DNA of 64,000 nt from Symsagittifera roscoffensis (Eukaryota; Xenacoelomorpha; Acoela; Convolutidae), in NCBI RefSeq assembly GCF_963678635.1, contig NC_087066.1, positions 60,854,875 through 60,918,874 of the forward strand. The letters run 5' to 3'. A program made the translations under genes and the position numbers. Positions 32,601 through 44,010 of the stretch are shown here, in pieces (positions within the stretch are counted from its first letter, which is position 1; every line of letters starts with the position of its first letter). The notes under the pieces are model-generated. The model searched no databases and was not told the origin of the DNA. It saw only the letters and a program-made list of their open reading frames with translations.

Positions 32601-33743
32601 TTAAAAAAAGTGTGATTTATCGGGAGCTGCTTTCAGATTTTCGTTCTGAAGTATTTTGTGATACTGTTCTAAAACTGTAAACATTTTTTCTTTAGTTTGT
32701 GATTGCATGAAAACATCATCTAAGTTTATGATTGCATTTTTCTTTAGCATTAGTGGTCTAAAAATTTTACTCATAAAAGCTGAAAAAGCTGCTGGTCCTA
32801 TATATATTCCATAGAATAAGCGATTAAATTCATATTGTTGATTTCCAATAACAAATTGTTTTAAACGTCGTGATTGTTCATCTAGTGGCATTCGATTATA
32901 AGCACTATTCATATCTGCGGTTGTGAAATATTTACCATTTATCTTTGTGAAGATAACTTGTATGGGTTCAAAAGGCAAATTGCATTTTGATTCGTCAATT
33001 AGTGAATTGAGGTATCTATCGTCTAAAACTATTTTTAGTGATTCACCTTTTGCTAGAATGATAACAGGGTTGATGAAGGTGTTACCTTTTAGTTGTTCTT
33101 CCTTATTTATTGGTGAGATAATTTCGTATTGTTCTAAAATGTCAAGTAATCTGTTTACCTTGTCATGTAAGTGAATCGGTACTTTACTTGCTCTTTGTTT
33201 TTTGAAAACTGCTTCAGGTTTTAACGGAAGGTGTAGTGATGAACTAATTTTTCCAACGTCAAATTTTGATGTTGCATAGACTGTTGAATATTTTAACAAA
33301 CGTTTTGCTAATTTATCAAATTCAATTTGTGTGATTTGTGAGTGTTCAAAATTAAACATTGTTAAAAATTTTTGTTGTTCTTTTGTGTAATTTGTTATAT
33401 TGAATGTCGGTTTAAAATATGGTGTTTTTGTGAAATAATCTGTGTTTCTTTTTTCATTACTTATTATATTATTTATGGATAATTCTTCGTCAAGAATTGT
33501 TGAATGGCAAATATCTAATAATTGGAGTTTTTTATTAACTCGGTAGGCTACTTCATTTATAGGTGAAATTGTAGCATTTGTTTCACAATATCCTAAATGT
33601 TCTAAGGGTAATGTTACTTGATATGGTGTATTGTTATACACGTGTGATGAAATGATGTTGGAATTCGTTTTTTTCGAGTATTTTATGGATGAGGTTGTAA
33701 TTTTGAAAAATTTGTGGATAGGTTTAAATTCGAAGTCTGACAT
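32601..33743 (-). pseudogene. pol: Gypsy-like reverse transcriptase
   Basis: 380 codons are open. Palm motif A is present as TTADMNSAYNRMPL, motif B-like as EFNRLFYGIYIGPAAFSAFM, and motif C as INLDDVFMQS, so both Asp residues remain although the usual Tyr before LDD is Asn. The frame stops in a run of seven T (on the - strand) after DKSHFF; one more T would keep the frame, which indicates a one-base loss. The N-terminal part (FKPIHKFFKITT onward) links to the protease frame with a short overlap (33724-33743). Confidence 0.88.
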
Positions 33744-34500
33744 GAAAAATTGTTTTTTTATTTTGATTTTTGTTATACTGGTGAACTTGTTTTATTGAGA
33801 AGTTATATATATTTCCTGATAGTGGTTTCAAGTGTTTCCGTTGTTGATTGTAAATGGGATAAAATTTTGAAAAAAATGGTGGTTGTTTGTTTAATCTTTG
33901 GAAGAATGTTAGGGCTGTATTTTTTGTTTTTGTGTATTCATCTTTGATATGGATCTTACTATTTAAGATGCTGATTGTTGGTATATGTTTAGATATAAAT
34001 GGTATGCCAATGATATTGTGTTTAATATCAGTAATATGAAATATTTGTTTAAATGGTTTGTTCAAAATTTTGTTTTGTTCCATTGTTCTTGTGGGAAGAA
34101 GGAATAATTGGATTTTCCCATAATTTACTAATTTTGATCCTTGTGCTGTTGCTAATTTACTAGAGGTTTCAAGAGGCGTTAATTTTGGATGTAATATTTC
34201 GATTTCATTCCATGTGGGAATATTAATTATGTTTGATTCTGCTCCTGAATCAATTAAAAAATCAATTTCAAGATCTGGTGGTTGAAATTCTTTGTTTCTT
34301 GGGCTCTCTAAGAGAAGTGGGATTGTCCAAATTTTTTCTCTTGGTTGTTCTTTTTGTATATTTTGATAAATATGTTTTGTGTTTGAGCATTGTGTTTCAT
34401 CTTTTTTATCGGGTTTAATTACCGTGTTAATTTCGTTTACTTCTTGTGTAGCTTGTGTATTATTGTTGGGTCCAATATAGTAATTGTGAAGGAGTTCCAA
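33724..34500 (-). CDS. pol: Gypsy-like aspartic protease
   Basis: The open frame contains EIDFLIDSGAESNIINIP with the retropepsin DSGA active site at about 34230-34270. ATAQGSKLVNYG, then HNIIGIPFISKHIPTI form the expected second half (flap and the ILG-like block). The protease lies between gag and RT in the usual order and processes the polyprotein. No break is seen within the domain. It may be translated by frameshift from gag or as part of a gag-pol frame. Confidence 0.85.
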   Translation of the reverse strand: MELLHNYYIGPNNNTQATQEVNEINTVIKPDKKDETQCSNTKHIYQNIQKEQPREKIWTIPLLLESPRNKEFQPPDLEIDFLIDSGAESNIINIPTWNEIEILHPKLTPLETSSKLATAQGSKLVNYGKIQLFLLPTRTMEQNKILNKPFKQIFHITDIKHNIIGIPFISKHIPTISILNSKIHIKDEYTKTKNTALTFFQRLNKQPPFFSKFYPIYNQQRKHLKPLSGNIYNFSIKQVHQYNKNQNKKTIFHVRLRI

Positions 34501-34509
34501 TTGATTTTC

Positions 34510-36640
34510 ATATATATGTTAAGTGAAAGATTGTTCATATATGATAGGTTCATAGTCGTTTTTGACTGTTATCATATTTACAGAGATGGTATTATCTGTA
34601 TCACTTTCTGTATCTGATGATTCACAATTTATATGATTTAGTTGTAATTCGTTACTTCCTGTGTCATCAATACCTGGTGGGTCTGAAGTTGTTTCTTCAT
34701 TTGTTTGCACTTGATTAATGTGTCTTTGGTGTTTTAGTGTGTTACTTCTGTATCGATGTTTAGAGTCGGGATAGCGGTTATTATTCCTATGTGGTGACTG
34801 GGAATAATTTCTGTATCGATTATTGTAACTTGAGTTTCGATTTTGTGAATTATTTCGTGATCTGTTTTGATAATTATCATTTGATGTGTGATAATTTGAT
34901 CTATTATATGAATTATTCCTTGATATATTGTGTGGATAATTCTGATTTCGATTATTTGAATAATTTCTGTTTCTATTGTGTGAATAGTTTCAATTTCTGT
35001 TATATGATGAGTTTCGTGATCGATTATTGGAATAGTCTCTATTCCTTGGGTTTGAATGGGAACTGGATCCAGAAACAAATTCTGTTGTGTTTGAATTCGA
35101 TCGTGAAAATTTATTTTGGTTATTTTGGCTATTCAATCGGTTATATCTATTTTGTGAGAAATTTCGTGTATTTCCTCGTTCGGGTGATCTACCTCTATAA
35201 CTTGAGTTATATGGTGATTGATTTCTTGAGTAATTTGAGTTGCTTGGAATTGGTTTTCCTGAACTGTTTTTACTATATATATTTTTGTTTGGTAGATTTT
35301 GGTCTTTTTTCATGTATTGGTAGAATGATTTAGTGGGTTCTTTGTGCTTTTGAGGTTTATTGTGATTGTCTTGTTGTTTTTGGCTACATTCAAAAATACT
35401 GTGTCCGTATCGTCGGCAATAATTACACCATTTTTTGAAAGATGGTTTGCCTTTAAAGTTTGGATGTTTTTCGTAGATATTTAGTATTTCAGTGAGTTTT
35501 TTTCAATCAGGTCTGTGTCTGATTCTTGTATGTTATTTATATGTGTAGTATTTGTTTCAATCCGATTAACATATTGTAGTTTTAAATTTTCTGTTTCTTA
35601 GAGTTGCATTGTGGTTTCTGCTTGTTCTAGTTTATCTACTAGTTTTTGAAAATCTAAATCTGGTTCTCGAATTGAGGAAGGATGAGATGCTCTCTTTTTT
35701 ATGGCTATTTTCCTTAATTGAGGTGTTAAGGTCATCATTAAAACTTCTGTCATTTTTGAGTTTTTGTAGTCATGTGTATTAAGTGAATATGCTCTTCGAA
35801 CTAGTGTTTTGATTTGTACTGCAAATTGTTTAATTGTTTCATTTGGTAATCTGCGTGTTTCGTTGCATAAAACTCTTTGATGTTATTTGTTTCTTTCATA
35901 ATCAAACATTTTTGAAATTTCTTGTGTGAATCTTTTCCAATCTGATTTTTTTTCTATGGGTAATACTGAAAACCATTTTTGAGCTAGGCCATCTAGTGTT
36001 GTTTGTATTAACGCTGTGCGTCTATGTATCCAATTTTGATGTAGTGGCATATAAATTGGTTCTGGTCTTATATTTAAAATTAAATTTGCTGTTACTGCAT
36101 TTAGATAATCTTCTACAGAATATTCAGGGTCTGTTCCTGTGAATACCATTAATGGTTTATTCGATGTTATTGATGATCCACCCGTGATGTATGGATTCAT
36201 AATCATCTGTAGTGATTCTGCGGCATTTGGCATTTGTGAAAAATTTGAAAGTTCATTTTTTGTGATTTCATGTTGCTGAAGGTTATATGGGAGCGGTATT
36301 TCATTTTGCAATTGGGTTGGTTGATAAGAATGCATTAACATTGGGTTTTGTGGTTGTATTGGTTGAAAAGATTGTGTATTAAATGGGTTTTGTATATGCA
36401 TTTGTTGTGGATTTTGTATATCTGTTGGATTTTGTGGGTAAATTTTCATATTTTGAGATGTTTGAGATTGTCGCGGTCTCTGTGTGCGATATTCTTTAGT
36501 ATATGGTGCAAAAATATCTGGTTGATGATAATCATCGTCATCGGATGATAAATACTTTGTGTTATATGGTGTATGTTGTTTATTTTTATTCTGTTGAAAA
36601 AATAGGTAATTTTCACTATAATCCTGTGTAGGTTATGGAT
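34510..36640 (-). pseudogene. gag: Gypsy-like gag with CCHC zinc knuckle
   Basis: On the - strand the reading is open in long pieces from about 36630. A Gln/Asn/Pro-rich N-terminus is followed by the capsid-like block FTGTDPEYSVEDYLNAVTAN and TALIQTTLDGLAQKWFSVLP. A TAA at 35883 stands where Gln is expected. The zinc knuckle CNYCRRYGHSIFEC (CX2CX4HX4C) lies at 35386-35427. Then comes a long Arg/Asn/Ser/Tyr-rich basic region (to about 34740), with a TGA near 34990 in place of Arg. The frame 34710-34519 (DPPGIDDTGS, CESSDTESD) is its acidic end. Gag forms the particle and binds RNA. Its N-terminus runs into the duplication junction at 36661, so the true start is missing. Confidence 0.85.
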
Positions 36641-36661
36641 TATCTGGAAAATTTACTGAAT

Positions 36662-38450
36662 TTATTTGATGAAAAGATTTAGTTTTTAAATGAGGTTAGT
36701 GAGCTTATGGTCGCTGTTATGCTTAGGTGATGAAGCTGGAACAACAAGATGGTTTATAATTACTATATATTTATTGTCATGCTACTAATTTTTATTTTTA
36801 TTTTCAATAAATATTTTTCAAATATGTTTTATATAATACTTCAGAAATTAAGGGAACGAGCTGAGATCTTTTTATCTATCGTTATTGTACATTAAAAATT
36901 TTGTTTAGCGCCTGAAATAATCATGAAGATTTACTTCAAAAGTTTATGTTTGCAAATGAAAATCTAAATTCATTGCTAATAAGATTCTAAATATAAAAGT
37001 TTGTGTTGGCTTTTGCCGTACAACTATAAAACCTAAGTTTCTACGTAGTCGTATATCGTCTCTTGTCCGTGGTCATCTTCCAATACCGGGTAGTTCGGCT
37101 CTGATCTATTGAGTCGTAGAGACATTTCAATTAAGTTATTATCGTGTAACATTTTGAAAATGTTTTGTCTAATTTCTAATCTATTTTGGTTAATTCTCAG
37201 CTATTAAGGTCTTATTCGAGACTTATGGTCGCACTAGATGAGTTAGGACCGATTTGGTTAATTCATAGAGTAATTTCGGATAGGGTACACCGTCTGCTCG
37301 TCACGCTATCTCATTTTCGGCCGGATAGATTCGTGCATCTTCTTAGTCTAATACCGATCCTAATCTTACTCTTATATATACTAGACACAGCAAGTTACTG
37401 ATGATCCTTTGTTGCGTATGATTTATGACTATTTGATTGCGTTTACCAATTCTTACATGTGTTTAGTAACCATTTTATCGTCCACCCTAATGTTGGGCGA
37501 AGTGAATGGGAAAAACCGGATATGTCTGGCGAGGGCGCAAACGAGACAACACGAGCAGAAAAACGAGTCACAACAATCGCGTCCCCAGTGCGACCGGGCA
37601 TCGTCGTCCCCATCACTGCCGCTGTCTCGTCCCCACCTCTCTCGGACTCTTTGGACCAACCAGAGCAGCGTGCAGGGGTTGCACGACATACACCATAGAC
37701 ATGCATTAGATCTGGTGCGTACTCCTGGTCTGAAAAGTTATTCTGTTCACGATTTTTCAATTTTTTGTTTTGACGACAGAGACTATTTTGATTTTTTGTA
37801 TTTGTCCATAAAAGCTAGAAAAAGAAATCAGGTCTGTTTGATTCTCATGTTTGCATGCATAATTGTTGCTAACACTTATAAGAACAAAACTTCTTGCAAT
37901 TTATTTTACTTTGGGTGAAAATTGTCGGTCGGTTGACCTCAATGCGTTGCAAGTCGCATCATGTTATCCTCCCAACGTTCAGCATATTTTGGTTTTTAAC
38001 AGGGCTATGCTTTTATTCGGCAAAATCAATCAATAATATTACTTTCAGAAAATCTTTCAAATTGTAAAAAATAATTTGCTTTTCTTTTCGGTTTTGTCAA
38101 TTTAATGAATCAAAAAATATGTTGAAATTCAAAATTATCCTGATTTGGTCAATGCATTGCTCAATGAATCTTCATGGTCGAACAATCTGAGGTCCACAAC
38201 CAGTAACCCGGGTAAAGTGATTACGATCTGTCAAAATTTGAACGGATGTCATTCAATTTTTAAGCCTTGAAACGTTTGAAACTTTTCCATTAAAAGTAGT
38301 TGGTAACGAATTCAACAATTGATAACCAATAATTTAACTTCTTGAAGGTTTATGGTCGGAACATTGGGTGTCTACGGAATAATGTTTAATACTAGTGTAC
38401 TTGCCTTCTCCGTGGTACTCCTGGAACACCCTCTTGACCACATTTGCGAA
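36662..38450 (-). repeat. Duplicate of 40831-43274 inside the Gypsy-like element
   Basis: The segment matches 40831-43274 with few base differences, through leader, the first 146 bp of an LTR (37239-37384) and the PLAC8-gene flank. It lacks the stretch equivalent to 41579-42175, and that junction shares the bases TAG. It also lacks a short piece near 37095. Its left edge meets gag at 36661 and its right edge meets unrelated sequence at 38451, in the middle of the PLAC8 exon copy. Confidence 0.85.
37453..38450 (-). pseudogene. Truncated, frameshifted PLAC8 gene copy
   Basis: The last-exon copy is 37729-37453 and the upstream-exon copy is 38450-38405 (only its last 46 bases). Compared with the gene at 42244-43391, the last exon is one base shorter near 37718 (GGTGCGTAC for GGACGCGTAC on the + strand), which shifts the frame after DQEYA. 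The rest of the cysteine-rich frame is preserved downstream. Most of the first half of the PLAC8 domain is missing. Confidence 0.8.
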
Positions 38451-40830
38451 GATTCCAATAATGGGAACATACGTGATTTAAATTTTGTTTAATTTTTTTT
38501 GGAGGTTGATTTGTTTTTGATTGGTGTGCATAATTATAATTGTGTTCTGCAAAAATAATTCTTGTGAACGGTTTTCGTGTTTTTGATGGTTTTGTCATTG
38601 GTCTATACGTTTGATAGTCCATATGTGAATATTTTGGAGCAACCGAAGGTTTAACGGTTGATTGTAAGGTTACCTGTGTTAGTGATGTATTTGTATTTCT
38701 TGGTGTTGTCAGATTGGGGTGTATTGGTGAAATATTTGTGGTGTAGTTGTTGCTGTTGTTTGAACGATTTCTTCATTTATGAAGTGTGATGGTGTTTGAT
38801 TATCTTGTTGTGTAAGATTTCTGGTTCCATTGAGATTTTCATTATGTATGACTGTTGAATTTAAGCTGTTATTTCGTGTATCTGGGAAAAATGTATTATA
38901 ATTTAATGGTGTTGCGTCAATCGTTAATGGTATAACTTTTACATAATCTCTGTGGAAAGATATTGTACTTATTGCTTGACTCGAGATATCTTGTGGAATA
39001 TTTAGAAATGCTGGATGAGACCATTCAGGGTCCCAAACGTAATCTGATTGTTCTGAAAGGACAGTGTCGTCATTTGTATTTTGAGGTCTAAAATTTTTTC
39101 TTGCTTGTGAAATTAAATCTAAATTGTGGTAATTATATTATCTCTATTATAAACCATGCTAAAATCTTTTGTAAATCATGTTTAGTATTTTGTGAGACAT
39201 CATCTTTGGTAAAATTTTTGCGGATTAAGTGTAGAAATGTTGAAAATACTGTGATTTCATTTCGTACCTTTGTATGTTTGGATGTTTCGGTTGGTGATAT
39301 TCTTTGAACTTCTGTTTTTCTAATATAGATATATAACTATATTTTATTGCAAAAACTTCGTTGGTGAATATGGAGTTTGCTCTTTGTGAATTATGATATT
39401 GTATGCTTTTGATATATTCTATGAATGCTTTTGAAAATTCTAATTCAATATCGTCTCTTTGATTTACATATTTAAGATAGGCTGTATTTGGCGTGCTGAT
39501 TTCTATGGTGTAGATTCCGTATTGTTGTGTTAGATTACATAAGTATTTCAAATATTGTTCAAAAATTTGTCTTTTGATTTTTACATCCGGAAATTCTGCT
39601 TTGCATGGACTGAATCCTGGTTCAAACAAATTTACAAGTAAGTTCTTACAAAATCGTGTTTGTCCTCTATCATCGAGTGAATCTATAAAAAAGGGAAAAA
39701 CTGCTTCTTCATCTGGACTTTCGTCAACTTTGAGTGTGGCTCATTTTTTCGTTTGATGACTGTTAATATATAACTATCAATGTGTCTAATTGGTTGATTC
39801 CAATTATACAGGTGTACTGGTTTGTGCTTATATTGCTTTTTTATTCTTCTTTTTCCTCTTTTTAATAAATTTGAAGTTGTTTATGAGTCGGAAAAATATA
39901 ATTGATCTTAAATGGGGAAATTTTTATTAATTAAATCTTTTGATTTCTATAGTTCGTCTAAACTGTTGGCTTCTGATTCAGAAAATGCGTTTCTATTTTT
40001 TGAAAATCTTTTTCGTGTGATTTTTCTTTGTTTGTTTATAATTTTCCTTTTTATTGTTTGTCGTTTTGTTCTAATGTATCCAACTGTTTGTGTATGTGGA
40101 GTGATTACAAGATCGTATTTTTGGTTATCTATTTCACAGTTGTGTAAAACTATTGTTTGTTTATTTCCTAATTTTTTGAATGACATAAGGTTTAGGATGA
40201 GGGATGCAAGAAGTTGTTATTTATTTTTATTTTCCTAGACTGTTAGTCCTTACAATTTTTTGGTTAGCTTAACCTGGGTCTTTTTATTCAGGGTTGGAGA
40301 TAAAAGTATATCTATTCCGGAGAATGATTTTTTACTTTCTCGTGACTAGTCTAAGTTAAGGTGTTAACTTACTTAATCTTACTTAGGGGTAGTGATTGTG
40401 TTCAAGGGTTGGAGAATAGTAAATCGATCCACAAGGTTCAGGTATAATTAGAACGCAAGTAGTTCGTTAGATACTATTTTAAATTTACTAAGTCTAAAAT
40501 CTTTCCTGGGTCTGGTAGGAGGCGGGTTCAAGTGAAGGATGAATAACCGAAGTTCTTCACTGTTTAGCTTAATTTGAATGGTTAGTTTTAATTAAAAATT
40601 TCTATTAGTCCTGGGTCTTTTGAAAAGGTTGGATAGTGAGTCGACGTTTGAGGTCCTTAGACACTTGCTAAGTGGGTGTGGGAGAACAAAATTGTTCTTT
40701 TTGATCCAAAGATAGGCCTTGGTGATCAGATTTTAAAATTAATGAGATAGAAAATTTATGAAGATCCAAGGATAAGCCTTGATGATCTTAATTTGAAATT
40801 AAGTGAATTTAATTTTAAAATGGTTTAAAT
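38451..40830 (-). pseudogene. Unidentified ORF remnants between gag and the 5' leader
   Basis: The - strand holds partial frames: 40186-39947 (starts MSFKKLGNKQTIVLHNCEID, Lys/Arg-rich end), about 39739-39225 (contains DESPDEEAVFPFFIDSLDD, FCKNLLVNLFEPGFSPC and ends FQHFYT) and fragments down to 38622-38451 (ending NHVCSHYWN at the junction). Composition is AT-rich and Asn/Ile/Lys-rich like the rest of the element. The stretch 40190-40830 is non-coding, with a repeated GATCCAAnGATAnGCCTTG motif at about 40702 and 40763. It is either an extra 5' ORF region of the element or part of a second copy. No family is recognised. Confidence 0.4.
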
Positions 40831-41432
40831 TTATTTGATGAAAAGATTTAGTTTTTAAATGAGGTTAGTGAGCTTATGGTCGCTGTTATGCTTAGGTGAT
40901 GAAGCTGGAACAACAAGATGGTTTATAATTACTATATATTTATTGTCATGCTACTAATTTTTATTTTTATTTTCAATAAATATTTTTCAAATATGTTTTA
41001 TATAATACTTCAGAAATTAAGGGAACGAGCTGAGATCTTTTTATCTATCGTTATTGTACATTAAAAATTTTGTTTAGCGCCTGAAATAATCATGAAGATT
41101 TACTTCAAAATTTTATGTTTGCAAATGAAAATCTAAATTCATTGCTAATAAGATTCTAAATATAAAAGTTTGTGTTGGCTTTTGCCGTACAACCATAAAA
41201 CTAAATGGTAAGTTTTTACGTAGTCGTATCTGGTCTCTTGTCCGTGGTCTTCTTCCAATACCGGGTAGTTCTAGTATTGTGCGGAATATCGGCTCTGATC
41301 TATTGAGTCGTAGAGACATTTCAATTAAGTTATTATTGTGTAACATTTTGAAAATGTTTTGTCTAATTTCTAATCTATTTTGGTTAATTCTCAGCTATTA
41401 AGGTCTTATTCGAGACTTATGGTCGCACTAGA
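40831..41432 (-). other. 5' leader of the Gypsy-like element
   Basis: Non-coding stretch directly inside the 5' LTR and repeated at 36662-37238. On the - strand it starts TCTAGTGCGACCATAAGTC after the LTR; no typical TGG primer-binding site is evident there. A 27-bp piece near 41270 is absent from the other copy. Confidence 0.6.
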
Positions 41433-41842
41433 TGAGTTAGGATCGATGTGGTTAATTCATAGAGTAATTTCGGATAGGGTACACCGTCTGCTCGTCACGC
41501 TATCTCATTTTCGGCCGGATAGATTCGTGCATCTTCTTAGTCTAATACCGATCCTAATCTTACTCTTATATATACTAGTCTCAGGGTGTTTAACTAGTCT
41601 CTGCTAGGCTCAATAGATCTAGAGTATACTGGCTTATTGCAACTGTTGAAGTTCTCTTGGAGAGATAACTAATTTCTAAGTTAAATTCAAATCTCTCTGG
41701 TGCTGAAATTACAAGTAATTTCAGCAATTACAAATAAGTGGGTTGTTAGTTTGATGGATTATGATTGGTTAATATTAAATATTTTGCAGTGGTAAAATAT
41801 CTAATTTATCCAATAAAAAAATGTAGTTTAGATCAGGTTCCA
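41433..41842 (-). repeat. 5' LTR of the Gypsy-like element (410 bp)
   Basis: Same length and ends as 21190-21599. It is followed outside by CTTT (41843-41846), which matches the CTTT before the other LTR. The pairing fixes the element as 21190-41842. The LTR would carry the promoter and poly(A) signals on the - strand, pointing away from the PLAC8 gene's 3' end. Confidence 0.9.
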
Positions 41843-42243
41843 CTTTTATAGTTGAGAAGAGTTTTGATATCCCGCCAACATATGCTCGAAAACCATGTCT
41901 TTATTCAATTTCAACCGTATCAACTTTCTTCTGTTTTAGCTCAAAACAAAGAAGTGCCACAGTACTAAACATTGGCAAAAAACTTGATATCTAAATTGGC
42001 TCAATTTGCTGACAAAATATGGTATCATTCAGGAAATGATTTTCTCGGTTTTGATCAAACTCTTAATAGCTTAAGCCTCTAGATGCGTTCCTTCACTTTT
42101 TACTCATAAGAAAGGAGCAATACTAAGACTAAATTAAAAAAAGGCTTTTAGATTCTTTTTCTGAATGTTTATTAGACACAGCGAGTTACTGATGATCCTT
42201 TGTTGCGTATGATTTATGACTATTTGATTGCGTTTACCAATTT

Positions 42244-43391
42244 TTACATGTGTTTAGTAACCATTTTATCGTCCACCCTAATGTTGGGCGAAGTGAATGG
42301 GAAAAACCGGATGTGTCTGGCGAGGGCGCAAACTAGACAACACGAGCAGAAAAACGAGTCACAACAATCGCGTCCCCAGTGCGACCGGGCATCGTCGTCC
42401 CCATCACTGCCGCTGTCTCGTCCCCACCTCTCTCGGACTCTTTGGACCAACCAGAGCAGCGTGCAGGGGTTGCACGACATACACCATAGACATGCATTAG
42501 ATCTGGACGCGTACTCCTGGTCTGAAAAGTTATTCTGTTCACGATTTTTCAATTTTTTGTTTTGACGACAGAGACTATTTTGATTTTTTGTATTTGTCCA
42601 TAAAAGCTAGAAAAATAATTCAGGTCTGTTTGATTCTCATGTTTGCATGCATAATTGTTGCTAACACTTATAAGAACAAAACTTCTTGCAATTTATTTTA
42701 CTTTGGGTGAAAATCGTCGGTCGGTTGACCTCAATGCGTTGCAAGTCGCATCATGTTATCCTCCCAACGTTCAGCATATTTTGGTTTTTAACAGGGCCAT
42801 GCTTTTATTCGGCAAAATCATAAAATAATATTACTTTCAGAAAATCTTTCAAATTGTAAAAAATAATTTGCTTTTATTTTCGGTTTTGTCAATTTAATGA
42901 ATCAAAAAATATGTTGAAATTCAAAATTATCCTGATTTGGTCAATGCATTGCTCAGTGAATCTTCATGGTCGAACAATCTGAGGTCCACAACCAGTAACA
43001 CGGGTAAAGTGATTACGATCTGTCAAAATTTGAACGGATGTCATTCAATTTTTAAGCCTTGAAACGTTTGAAACTTTTCCATTAAAGGAAAAAGTGGTAG
43101 AGTTAATAAATGTAATTCAATAGTTGGTAACGAATTCAACAATTGATAATTAATAATTAAACTTCTTGAAGGTTTATGGTCGGAAAATTAGGTGTCTACG
43201 GGATAATGTTTAATACTAGTGTACTTGCCTTCTCCGTGGTACTCCTGGAACACCCTCTTGACCACATTGGCGAACACTAAACCGGGACAGACTGTTCCGA
43301 AGCAGCACAGAGCTCTGTCCCGACAACAGCCGAAAGTGGTGATCCGAGTGACGTCGTCATCCTCCGAGTCCGAGTCCAACACCAAGCGCAC
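42244..43391 (-). CDS. PLAC8-domain (cysteine-rich) protein, two exons, 5' end missing
   Basis: The - strand upstream exon is 43391-43229, after a possible acceptor TCATAG. The last exon is 42521-42244, after TTTTCAG. The first 54 codons plus one base join the last exon in phase (G+AC, Asp). The protein reads FGCCRDRALCCFGTVCPGL (first PLAC8 cysteine block), ACLWCMSCNPC, RERWGRDSGSDGDDD and WGRDCCDSFFCSCCLVCAL with ARHI (second block). The same order of CC/CPC clusters, RxR(W/Y)G, DD and CCxxxCxxC is seen in PLAC8/cornifelin proteins. They are small, often membrane-associated cysteine-rich proteins linked to cell size control, metal handling and stress in various eukaryotes. The donor is GC (AAG|GCAAGT). 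About 146 residues are visible and the N-terminal exon is not found. The end is KMVTKHM and TAA at 42244. A partial copy is at 37453-38450. Confidence 0.75.
42522..43228 (-). other. GC-AG intron of the PLAC8-like gene
   Basis: The donor reads GAAG|GCAAGTAC, matching the known GC-AG donor consensus; the acceptor is AACTTTTCAG|AC. Length 707 bp. The sequence is AT-rich with no coding signal. Confidence 0.65.
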
Positions 43392-43671
43392 CTATGACCA
43401 TTTTTTATGCTTAACGAATACCACCAGCCTTTCCCTTTTCAAGCAAATTATAGCTCCATCCCATTATTCCATAACCACAAATGCTGGTGGGGCTATGGTT
43501 CTTTGTTCATAGTATAGGAGGAGGCCACTTTTCTGAACACAGTTTAGTTATCACGCTGAGAATGTAACAAAAAAAACATTGCATATTTTTGACAACTAAA
43601 AGGAGTATTAGTTCTACTCGAAAGTAGCTTGGAATCGGAAAAATATTTTGCAAGACCAATAGATTGTATTC

Positions 43672-44010
43672 AGGGACGGATCTACGATTTTCTCGAGGGG
43701 GAGGAAGCCGGACAATTGTTTTAGATCAACCGAATAAATGTTCTGAGCTCTCGTAAAAGAAAATAAGAACCTATTTTGAAAAAATTTTCTGCGCTGCAGG
43801 TTTTGGAAAGACAGGCCAAAAAGATCGTTTTTGGGAAGAGATTGGTAAAAAAAATTTCGTCTTTTTGGCGCTTGCTTGCTCTCAAAATTATTGTATGTCG
43901 GCGCCAAAGGCACCTTTAGAAAATTTTTAGGGTTGATCGGCCGAAAATGGATGTGCAAAAAGTACAAAATGGGCAAACTTCCATTGGTTAGGGGGTAGAA
44001 CCCTTGCGAA
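43672..44010. mobile_element. hAT-like non-autonomous element fragment
   Basis: It starts CAGGGACGGATCTACG, the shape of a hAT terminal repeat. The interior (AGGCCAAAAAGATCG, CTCAAAATTATTGTATG, GGCGCCAAAGGCACCTTTAG) aligns with 8640-8830. The right end is not clear. The 120-codon - strand frame here has no family feature and overlaps repeat DNA. Confidence 0.45.

Noticed and set aside
34791-35333. 180-codon + strand frame rich in Tyr/Phe/Asn/Cys
   Set aside because: It is the antisense of the Arg/Asn/Tyr-rich gag tail; no independent evidence.
37409-37918. + strand 169-codon frame in the GC-rich segment (also 42200-42565)
   Set aside because: The - strand frame carries PLAC8 cysteine blocks and valid splice sites; the + frame has no motif and is its shadow.
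43219-43512. + strand 97-codon frame with a Ser/Glu cluster
   Set aside because: It lies opposite the PLAC8 upstream exon, and the Ser-rich part is the antisense of its Asp/Ser cluster.
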